From: Tyzzerella sp. UBA1042
GTDB taxonomy: Bacteria; Bacillota; Clostridia; Lachnospirales; Anaerotignaceae
NCBI GenBank assembly: GCA_002316675.1
Contig: DCDZ01000003.1
Span: 61,719 to 81,317, forward strand
Direction of reading: 5' to 3'
DNA length: 19,599 nt
Part shown: positions 14,294-19,599 of the stretch, piece by piece
Layout of the letters: each line of letters starts with the position of its first letter
Position numbering within the stretch: position 1 is the first letter of the stretch
Made by a program: the position numbers and the translations under genes
Notes under the pieces: model-generated
The model's database searches: none
The model's input: the letters and a program-made list of their open reading frames with translations, nothing else
Told to the model about the DNA's origin: nothing

Positions 14294-15199
14294 TTACTGT
14301 GCAATGCTCCAGTCAGTTGCTGTACCTGTAAAGATTTCCTTTACCTGTGCCGCTGTCAAGCCATTTACTGTGTTTTCGTTATTTACGATAACTGCAATAC
14401 CATCCATTGCGATGACTGCGGGGGTAAGGCCTGCTTCCAATTCACTATCCTTTAATTCTCTGGATGCCATACCGATATCGCAGATACCTTCGATGGCAGA
14501 AGTCATACCTGTTGTAGAATCACTCTGCTGCACTTCAATTGTTACATTGGGGTTTGCTGTTGCATAAGCTTCTTTCAATTTTTCCATTACGGGGGTTACG
14601 GAAGAAGAACCTGCAACTGTTACTTTGCCTTCGGCACCTGCGCCTGCATATGCACCTGTGCTGCCCTGGCTGATGTATCCGTTATCTTCAACAACAGCTT
14701 GACCCTCATCACTCATGATAAAAGCAATGAAATCCTGTGCTGCGGGAGAAATTCCTTCCTTTGTAGCGATGTTAAATGGTCTGGAAATTTTATATGTACC
14801 GCTCTTAATGTTGTCTACGTTTGCAACTGCGCCATCAATTTCCAATGCCTTTACCGTATCGTTCAAAGAACCCAGGGAGATGTAACCAATGGCATCTTTA
14901 TTGCCTGCGATTGTCTGCATCATAACTGCTGTGCTGTTTGTAATTTCAGCTGTTTCAACAGTATAGTCTACCTTGTTGCCGTCTGCATCTTTTTCTTCAA
15001 TGCCAAACAATTCAATGAAAGCGCCTCTTGTACCGGAACCATCTTCTCTGGAAACGACGGTAATTGCCGCTGTGTTTGCGCTTGTGTCTGCACCTGTGTC
15101 TGCACCTTCGTCTGTCGGCTGTTCTGTAGTACCGCCGCAACCTGCCAACGCACCTGTCAATAGTAACATAACCAAGCCTAAGCCTAATTTCTTTTTCAT
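14294..15199 (-). CDS. pstS: Phosphate-binding lipoprotein PstS, circularly permuted
   Basis: PstS captures extracellular phosphate for the PstCAB transporter. The 301-residue precursor has a signal peptide ending in the lipobox LAGC (lipidated Cys21), then an Asp/Thr/Ala-rich linker. The domain order is reversed relative to normal PstS. Residues about 45-178 match what is usually the C-terminal half (ITVVSREDGSGTRGAF, AIGYISLGSL, KSGTYKISRPFNI, FIMSDEGQAVVE, NGYIS). Residues about 190-301 match the usual N-terminal half (GKVTVAGSSSVTP, DIGMASRELK, IAMDGIAVIVN, VKEIFTG, TDW). The protein stops just after TDW, where canonical PstS runs on into the SREDGSGT segment; a Gly/Ala linker (about 179-190) joins the old C- and N-termini. 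Phosphate-contacting Ser/Thr/Arg/Asp motifs of both lobes are kept. The ATG at 15199 has a GGAGAGGAA site; upstream in-frame starts would extend before the signal peptide. The pst permease genes follow. Confidence 0.93.
   Translation of the reverse strand: MKKKLGLGLVMLLLTGALAGCGGTTEQPTDEGADTGADTSANTAAITVVSREDGSGTRGAFIELFGIEEKDADGNKVDYTVETAEITNSTAVMMQTIAGNKDAIGYISLGSLNDTVKALEIDGAVANVDNIKSGTYKISRPFNIATKEGISPAAQDFIAFIMSDEGQAVVEDNGYISQGSTGAYAGAGAEGKVTVAGSSSVTPVMEKLKEAYATANPNVTIEVQQSDSTTGMTSAIEGICDIGMASRELKDSELEAGLTPAVIAMDGIAVIVNNENTVNGLTAAQVKEIFTGTATDWSIAQ
15071..15106 (-). repeat. 12-bp tandem repeat in the PstS linker
   Basis: Two perfect tandem copies of a 12-bp unit (15083-15094 and 15095-15106; plus strand TGTGTCTGCACC) are flanked by one degenerate copy (15071-15082). 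They encode the GADT-like low-complexity linker between the lipidated Cys and the folded domain. The repeat length is a multiple of three, so copy-number slippage would change linker length without breaking the frame. Confidence 0.8.
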
Positions 15200-15242
15200 T
15201 TTTATTCCTCTCCTTTTTGTATTCATCATTAGATACAAGCAA

Positions 15243-15297
15243 AGTATACATAGGCAATGTTAAATGAAAAATCGTCGCTATGTTAAATCCATGTAAA
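15243..15297 (-). promoter_or_regulatory. Candidate PhoB/PhoP-activated promoter of pstS
   Basis: The minus strand holds TTTACA (15292-15297), TTAACA (15281-15286) and TTAACA (15258-15263). The first two are 11 nt apart and the third 23 nt further on, about one helical turn and two turns. The motifs resemble the TTAACA-type direct repeats bound by PhoP in Firmicutes. A TATACT -10 (15243-15248) follows, with no good -35 at the expected place (15266-15271), as is usual for Pho-activated promoters. The expected start point is near 15236, about 37 nt before the pstS ATG. The site sits next to the genes for its own presumed regulator, PhoB/PhoR. Confidence 0.6.
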
Positions 15298-15299
15298 AT

Positions 15300-15492
15300 C
15301 TCCCTCACTCCAAGGGCCACCCCTTGTTATTCGTTGGTCCGGGAAAGAAATCCTCCTTCTTTGCATCCATTCATAGAAATGCTGGTACCCATGAAACAGT
15401 ATTCCCCTTATCCTTTATACTATTTCATCCAGCCAATTACCCGCAAGGCAGTTTCGGAATTCCCATAGGATGAAACTGCAAAAAATGCATAC
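15300..15492. other. Intergenic region between ftsZ terminator and pstS promoter
   Basis: No convincing gene is visible here. An 8-bp inverted repeat (TTTCATCC at 15423-15430 and GGATGAAA at 15468-15475), 37 nt apart, is the only clear structure. Its role, if any, is unknown. Confidence 0.4.
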
Positions 15493-15521
15493 AAAAAAGG
15501 CAGGCGGCCACGCCACCTGCC
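15493..15521 (-). terminator. Intrinsic terminator of ftsZ
   Basis: On the minus strand a 10-bp GC-rich stem (arms 15512-15521 and 15499-15508, one G-U wobble) closes on a 3-nt GTG loop and is followed at once by six T (15493-15498). It starts 15 nt after the ftsZ stop and separates the division genes from the phosphate operon. Confidence 0.9.
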
Positions 15522-15535
15522 CAAGATTGTATGTA

Positions 15536-16654
15536 TCAAAATTTCTTTCTCGTTAAGAAATCCGGAATTTTAATTTCCGACTCAAAGTCATCCATATCCG
15601 CAAATCTTCTGGGACGTACTTCTTCTTCCGCTTTTTCCTCTTTGGCTGCGCCTTCCGCGGCAACCACCTCGGTCTTTTTCACTTCTGCGGTAACGGGTAC
15701 ATCTCCGTCGAGCCCTGTTGCAATGACAGTAACAACAACTTCATTATCCAAATCATCATTAATGGTTGTACCGAAGATGATTTCTGCATCAGGATCAATG
15801 GACTCTCTAATTAAATCAGCTGCTTCCTCCGTTTCCATCAAACCAAGGTTCATATCGCCGCTGAAATTAATCAGCACGCTCTTAGCCCCTTCAATGGTCG
15901 TTTCCAAAAGCGGACTCTGAATTGCCATTTTTGCCGCAATTTCAGCTTTGTTTTCGCCGCTGGCACGGCCGATACCCATATGGGCAACACCCTTATTTGC
16001 CATAACCGTACGAACATCCGCAAAGTCCAGATTGATCACACCAGGCTTAGAAATTAAATCAGCAATGCCTTGCACACCCTGCCGTAAAATTTCATCGGCT
16101 TTTTTGAAAGCCTCCGTAAGGGTTGTCTTTTTATCAATAATACTTAATAGCCTTTGGTTTGGAATAATCACCAGAGTGTCTACATTTTTCTTTAACTCCA
16201 TAATTCCTTTTTCTGCATTGCTCATTCTTTTTTTGCCCTCAAAATTAAAGGGCTTTGTTACAACGCCTACTGTAAGGATGCCCAGTTCCTTGGAAATTGC
16301 GGCGATCCGTGGTGCCGCACCTGTGCCGGTGCCGCCGCCCATGCCTGCTGTAATAAATACCATATCGGAGCCACGCAATGCCTGAGCAATATCGTCCTGG
16401 GTTTCATCCACAGATTGTTCACCGATTTCCGGATTTCCCCCTGCACCAAGACCCTTTGTCAGCTTTTCGCCAATCTGAATCTTTGTTGACGATCTTGCCT
16501 TTGCAAGGGCTTGTCCGTCTGTATTTATTGAAATAAAATCAACGCCGTCTAAACCGTCATCAATCATTCTGTCAACAGCATTATTGCCGCCACCACCGAC
16601 GCCGATTACTTTTATCTGTGCCATACTGCTCAATGGGATATCAAACTCGAGCAA
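15536..16654 (-). CDS. ftsZ: Cell division protein FtsZ
   Basis: FtsZ is the tubulin-like GTPase that assembles the cytokinetic Z ring. The 372-residue product carries the nucleotide-binding GVGGGGNNAV (about 18-27), the tubulin signature GGGTGTG (106-112), the T7 synergy loop NLDFAD (208-213), a short acidic linker (about 325-355) and the C-terminal peptide IKIPDFLTRKKF that binds FtsA/SepF-type partners. The start is a TTG at 16654: GGAGG sits 8 nt upstream and the resulting MLEFD N-terminus matches the conserved start of Firmicutes FtsZ, whereas the next ATG (16624) would remove it. The gene has its own promoter and terminator and is probably also reachable from upstream. No ftsA precedes it, and the gene that follows is pstS rather than the sporulation sigma genes often found after ftsZ in Clostridia. 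Confidence 0.97.
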   Translation of the reverse strand: MLEFDIPLSSMAQIKVIGVGGGGNNAVDRMIDDGLDGVDFISINTDGQALAKARSSTKIQIGEKLTKGLGAGGNPEIGEQSVDETQDDIAQALRGSDMVFITAGMGGGTGTGAAPRIAAISKELGILTVGVVTKPFNFEGKKRMSNAEKGIMELKKNVDTLVIIPNQRLLSIIDKKTTLTEAFKKADEILRQGVQGIADLISKPGVINLDFADVRTVMANKGVAHMGIGRASGENKAEIAAKMAIQSPLLETTIEGAKSVLINFSGDMNLGLMETEEAADLIRESIDPDAEIIFGTTINDDLDNEVVVTVIATGLDGDVPVTAEVKKTEVVAAEGAAKEEKAEEEVRPRRFADMDDFESEIKIPDFLTRKKF

Positions 16655-16694
16655 AAAAATCCCCTCCTAATAATCAAGACATACATAATATATA

Positions 16695-16723
16695 ATTATA
16701 CACGAAAGAAAGCATACTTTCCA
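16695..16723 (-). promoter_or_regulatory. Sigma-A-type promoter of ftsZ
   Basis: On the minus strand a -35-like TGGAAA (16718-16723, 4 of 6 consensus) is separated by exactly 17 nt from a perfect TATAAT (16695-16700). The expected transcript start is near 16688, giving a 5' UTR of about 34 nt that contains the GGAGG site. A 5-bp inverted repeat, GAAAG-TATG-CTTTC, overlaps the -35 element and spacer and could bind a regulator. Upstream read-through from murA-ftsQ-sbp is also possible, since I see no strong terminator after sbp. Confidence 0.65.
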
Positions 16724-16768
16724 TAGTAAAAGAAAACAATTAAGAAAAATTTTGGGTTTTTTACTGCA

Positions 16769-17137
16769 TTATTCCCCTTTTTCCGTTACTACTATAATCT
16801 GTTTTTTAGGTTTATTCAATAAAAATCTGCGAATCTGACTAAAATTATTAAAAATTCTTGAGCCATACACCACCACCGCCGCAATGGATAGGGTGATATT
16901 CAGCTGGTTTCCCAGCCACACCAGGCCTACGGCAAGAATACCGTTGCAAAAAAATCCGGTGGCAAAAATTTTTAAATCAAACTGCTTTTGGGAAATGGCA
17001 TAAATTCCCCCCAAAACCGAATCCAGACAGGCTAAAATTGCAATTGCCACATAGTCTGCATACCCATAGGGGATTACCACACCGCTTACTACACCGATTA
17101 CAACCCCGCAAATCAAACCAAACACAGGCGCAATCAT
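16769..17137 (-). CDS. sbp: Small basic protein Sbp (DUF1290 family)
   Basis: This 122-residue polytopic membrane protein matches the family length (about 120) and is rich in Gly/Val/Ile. It has an N-terminal helix with GLICGVVIGVVSG, further hydrophobic segments (about 25-45, 54-75, 78-95) and a basic tail RRFLLNKPKKQ. The conserved DSVLGGIYA stretch after the second helix is typical of this family. Its function is unknown; it is consistently found between DUF881 genes and ftsA/ftsZ in Firmicutes and Actinobacteria. A longer frame opens at 17176, but the ATG at 17137 has a near-perfect GGGGAGGAGAAAA leader and overlaps the upstream stop (ATGA), so the shorter form is chosen. The next gene, ftsZ, begins after a 114-nt gap with its own promoter. 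Confidence 0.9.
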   Translation of the reverse strand: MIAPVFGLICGVVIGVVSGVVIPYGYADYVAIAILACLDSVLGGIYAISQKQFDLKIFATGFFCNGILAVGLVWLGNQLNITLSIAAVVVYGSRIFNNFSQIRRFLLNKPKKQIIVVTEKGE

Positions 17138-17853
17138 TTTTCTCCTCCCCCTTGCACTAAACCCGATGTTTTCCAAAGTGACGTTTGGGTATATGGCGGA
17201 ATCACCACATTTGCTTCCTTATGAATTATAATTTCAATGCCCCATGGGGCAAGGTTATCCACCACACCTCCCGGGAATTTTAATGCGGACTGCAAAATAT
17301 CGCCGTCGCCGATGGCCTTAAATTCAAAAGGCGCTGCAATGCGCTCTCCGTTTACCATAACGATAGAACCCGCACAGCTTACACTGCTTTCTCCCACAAT
17401 GCGTTGGCCATTGATAGAAATTGCTTCGGCACCGCCCACGTTCAGCTCATTAATGACGGATAAAATATCCTCGGCATGCACAAGGTAGGCATTGCTGTCC
17501 CCGCCGTTTTTGGTACTGCTATCGTTCATTGTGACCAAAATACCGGCGCCCTGCACCTCTGTCACGCCCGCAAAAATCCGCAGCTGCTCTATCTCTTTTT
17601 GCAAGCTTTCCATGGCTGCACCGTAATTCAGCCCTGTTTCATAGTTTTCTATGGTCTCTTCTTTTTCCTTCAAATGTGCCTGTAAGGCTTCATTTTCCTC
17701 CTGCACCTTCTTTAAGGTTGCAGTCAGTTCTGTCAACCGTTGATTTTCCGTTAAGCTGTTTTGCTTTTTCACGGTATTATATTGTACACCAATAATCATT
17801 CCCAAAAACATACAAATCAGCGTAAGGGCATAAATATAATGGTTTTTTCTCAT
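17134..17853 (-). CDS. DUF881 family membrane-anchored protein (YlxW/YlxX-like)
   Basis: This 239-residue protein has a short N-terminal transmembrane anchor (about 7-24), a Glu/Lys-rich predicted coiled coil (about 35-90) and a C-terminal DUF881 domain. Recognisable DUF881 features are GAGILVTMND, a VHAEDILSVINEL segment, GGAEAISINGQRI and PPYTQTSLWKTSG near the end. The family has no established enzymatic role. In Bacillus subtilis two such genes (ylxW, ylxX) lie between divIB and sbp; here there is only one. The ATG at 17853 has an AAGGGGA ribosome site and lies 25 nt after the ftsQ stop. The 3' end overlaps the sbp start as ATGA. A division or envelope scaffold role is inference from position and topology only. 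Confidence 0.9.
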   Translation of the reverse strand: MRKNHYIYALTLICMFLGMIIGVQYNTVKKQNSLTENQRLTELTATLKKVQEENEALQAHLKEKEETIENYETGLNYGAAMESLQKEIEQLRIFAGVTEVQGAGILVTMNDSSTKNGGDSNAYLVHAEDILSVINELNVGGAEAISINGQRIVGESSVSCAGSIVMVNGERIAAPFEFKAIGDGDILQSALKFPGGVVDNLAPWGIEIIIHKEANVVIPPYTQTSLWKTSGLVQGGGEK

Positions 17854-17878
17854 AACTTGTCCCCTTTTTTATGATGGC

Positions 17879-18670
17879 TTATGTAAGGTATTGAAAAATA
17901 ATCGGTTTGCTTAAATCCCTTAAATCCAGCGTACCCCGATCCTCCTTGGGAATGGTTTTCATGATCTCGCCCATAATTCTTACCTTTTGATCTGCATCCT
18001 CCATATCTCCCAAGTGGATTTCCACCTTATTTACATCGGCGTATACATCACCAGGGTCTGTTACATCAATTTCAACTACAATATCTAAGAGGTTATATTT
18101 TTTCATCAGCTGCGACATTTGCAAAACAATCTGCAAAGACTCTTTATTTTCCGCCGGTAATACCTCGCCCAATAAAAAGCTGTCAAATTTCAGCCCCGTT
18201 ACAATGGGTACCGCCTCTGTGATTGCATTTTGGGTTTCCAAAACACGGCCTTCCTCATCTATGTAAAGGTATGCACCCATGTAAGGCACATAACCTCTCA
18301 CCTTGCGCTCCTTCACCTGTATCACCATGGTGTTGGGCAGCTGAGCTTTTAACGTTGCTTCTGCAATATAGGGATCCTGTTCCAATATTTTTTCCGCTTT
18401 TCCCTTGCCGAATAAAATCAAATTATCGCCATGGGAAAGGGAGATGGCCTCCGCCAACTCCGTTGCCGTAAAATGCTCCGCACCCTCTGCCCGAATATTC
18501 TTTACCGCAAACAGGGGGGAAAACAAAATGCCGGCAAATATAATAATAAGCAACAGCATTCCTATAATAATTTTTGGATTGATTCCCCGTCTTTTTTGAG
18601 CTTTTTCATAATAGGCAAACTCTTCTAACAGGTCTGCATCAACCATGGATTTCTTTTTTTTCAATGCCAT
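17879..18670 (-). CDS. divIB: Cell division protein FtsQ/DivIB
   Basis: This is a 263-residue bitopic membrane protein of the divisome, which links FtsL/FtsB-type partners to septal peptidoglycan synthesis. A Lys-rich cytosolic tail (about 1-28) is followed by one transmembrane helix (about 31-53, rich in Ile/Leu). An extracytoplasmic POTRA/FtsQ region follows, with the typical stretches VKNIRAEG, NLILFGKGKAEKIL, DPYIAEATL and LPNTMVIQVKERK. Start choice: a GTG at 18679 overlaps the murA stop (GTGA), but it falls on the end of the GGAG motif. The ATG at 18670 has GGAG placed 8 nt upstream, so I prefer the ATG; the GTG start would add three residues. The gene follows murA and precedes a DUF881 gene, the usual Firmicutes division-cluster order. 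Low sequence conservation is normal for this family, so the call rests on topology, the POTRA motifs and context. Confidence 0.9.
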   Translation of the reverse strand: MALKKKKSMVDADLLEEFAYYEKAQKRRGINPKIIIGMLLLIIIFAGILFSPLFAVKNIRAEGAEHFTATELAEAISLSHGDNLILFGKGKAEKILEQDPYIAEATLKAQLPNTMVIQVKERKVRGYVPYMGAYLYIDEEGRVLETQNAITEAVPIVTGLKFDSFLLGEVLPAENKESLQIVLQMSQLMKKYNLLDIVVEIDVTDPGDVYADVNKVEIHLGDMEDADQKVRIMGEIMKTIPKEDRGTLDLRDLSKPIIFQYLT

Positions 18671-18675
18671 TTTTT

Positions 18676-19599
18676 TCACTCCATCAGCCGTATCTTGCCT
18701 CCCAGCAAAGAAAAGACGTCCTCAATTCTCTCGTACCCCCGCTCTACATATTCAGAGCCGTATACGGTACTCTTTCCCTCTGCCGCCAAAGCCGCAACCA
18801 GAAGTGCCGCACCTCCGCGCAGATCCCGACCGAAAACCTCTGCGCCATGAAGACCCTTACAGCCATTAATTTGGGCAACTCTATCTTCAATTACAATATT
18901 TGCACCCATCCGACAAAGTTCCTCCCCATGGCGGAAACGAGCCTCAAATACTGTTTCACTAATCATACAAGTTCCCCTTGCCAATGTCAATAGACTCATC
19001 ATGATGGGCTGCATATCCGTGGGGAATCCGGGGAAGGGCCCCGTTACCAGAGAGAAGCCCGACTTCAGTTTTTTCGGTGGTTTCATGCAAATTTTCTCTG
19101 CCTCAAACGTAAATTGACACCCTGTTTTTTCCATGGCCTCTAAGGTTGCTTCCATATCACCTTTTTCTGCACCCATTAAGGAAATTTCCCCGCCGGTCAT
19201 GGCCGAGGCGCAAAGGAGTGTGCCTGCCTCAATACGGTCAAAGGGGATGGAAAAATAAGCCCCATGCAGCTTTTTCACCCCTTCAATCATAATGGAAGGT
19301 GTGCCTTCGCCGTAAATTTCAGCTCCGCAGGCACGCAAAAAACGAACCAATGCCACAATTTCCGGTTCCCTTGCGGCATTGTGAATGACAGTGACCCCCT
19401 CTGCTTTTACCGCCAAAAGCAAAATATTTTCTGTAGCTCCTACACTGGGGTAGTTCAAATAAATATGGTACCCCAAAATATGAGGAGCTGTGCAATAAAA
19501 AAGCCCTTCCTTTTCTTCGATCTCTACGCCCATTTTTTCAAAGGCACGCAAATGAATATCAATGGGCCGCTTTCCAATGGCACACCCGCCGGGATGCCC
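18676..19599 (-). CDS. murA: UDP-N-acetylglucosamine 1-carboxyvinyltransferase MurA (5' end outside window)
   Basis: MurA transfers enolpyruvate from PEP to UDP-GlcNAc, the first committed step of peptidoglycan synthesis in the cytoplasm. The frame stays open to the right edge, so roughly the first 110 residues are missing and 307 are visible. The first visible residues read GHPGGCAIGKRPIDIH, the MurA active-site loop; its Cys (codon 6 of the visible part, 19582-19584) corresponds to E. coli Cys115, the residue attacked by fosfomycin. Further family motifs follow: SVGATENI, NAAREPEIV, DRIEAGT, PGFPTDMQ and a C-terminal DLRGGAALL segment holding the conserved Arg. The visible length plus the missing part matches the usual 415-420 residues. 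A TTG at 19551 could be mistaken for a start but lies inside the domain. The stop lies 5 nt upstream of the preferred ftsQ ATG and overlaps a possible ftsQ GTG. Firmicutes often carry two MurA paralogues; I cannot tell which one this is. Confidence 0.95.
   Translation of the reverse strand, partial: GHPGGCAIGKRPIDIHLRAFEKMGVEIEEKEGLFYCTAPHILGYHIYLNYPSVGATENILLLAVKAEGVTVIHNAAREPEIVALVRFLRACGAEIYGEGTPSIMIEGVKKLHGAYFSIPFDRIEAGTLLCASAMTGGEISLMGAEKGDMEATLEAMEKTGCQFTFEAEKICMKPPKKLKSGFSLVTGPFPGFPTDMQPIMMSLLTLARGTCMISETVFEARFRHGEELCRMGANIVIEDRVAQINGCKGLHGAEVFGRDLRGGAALLVAALAAEGKSTVYGSEYVERGYERIEDVFSLLGGKIRLME

Noticed and set aside
17138..17176. Upstream start at 17176 for the Sbp protein
   Set aside because: It would add 13 residues absent from the family and lacks a ribosome site, whereas the ATG at 17137 has one and gives the family length.
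19549..19551. TTG at 19551 as the murA start
   Set aside because: The upstream codons to the window edge are in frame and encode the MurA active-site Cys loop, so the gene starts outside the window.

Overview
All well-supported genes lie on the minus strand, so the window reads biologically from right to left. Family content points to an anaerobic, low-to-moderate GC Firmicute of the class Clostridia: a dcw-type division cluster with Sbp and DUF881 proteins, a PhoU/PhoB/PhoR set in one run with pst, a monomeric [FeFe] hydrogenase and strong GGAGG ribosome sites. A Lachnospiraceae/Anaerotignum-like source is my best guess, from protein flavour only.

Right block (15.5-19.6 kb): cell wall and division genes in the order murA (5' end beyond the window, catalytic Cys inside it), ftsQ/divIB, one DUF881 gene, sbp, ftsZ. 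The first four are overlapped or closely spaced. ftsZ has its own sigma-A-type promoter, a TTG start and a strong intrinsic terminator. No ftsA lies between sbp and ftsZ.

Middle block (7.8-15.3 kb): a complete phosphate system, pstS-pstC-pstA-pstB-phoU-HD hydrolase-phoB-phoR. It is preceded by a candidate Pho box/-10 promoter and closed by a hairpin terminator. Every junction from pstC onward is an overlap or a very short gap. Two things stand out. The PstS lipoprotein is a natural circular permutation, with its C-terminal half placed before its N-terminal half. An uncharacterised HD-domain hydrolase sits between phoU and phoB.

Next block (5.2-7.76 kb): a group-B-like [FeFe] hydrogenase with several ferredoxin-type clusters, followed by a small ECF-type S-component membrane protein. 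An approximately 450-base AT-rich leader precedes the hydrogenase. It holds a consensus -10, two palindromes, an intrinsic-terminator-like hairpin and a 35-codon reading frame ending 14 nt before the hydrogenase ATG, which suggests attenuation.

Left block (0.14-4.76 kb): a large membrane hybrid histidine kinase (2 PAS, HisKA, HATPase, 2 receiver domains, Hpt) overlapping a REC-HD-GYP protein, a probable c-di-GMP phosphodiesterase. Together they form a phosphorelay with an enzymatic output. The operon ends in a good terminator at 138-177. A ribosome-binding site at the extreme left edge suggests another minus-strand gene starting just outside the window. No rRNA, tRNA, CRISPR array, transposon or phage gene was seen.
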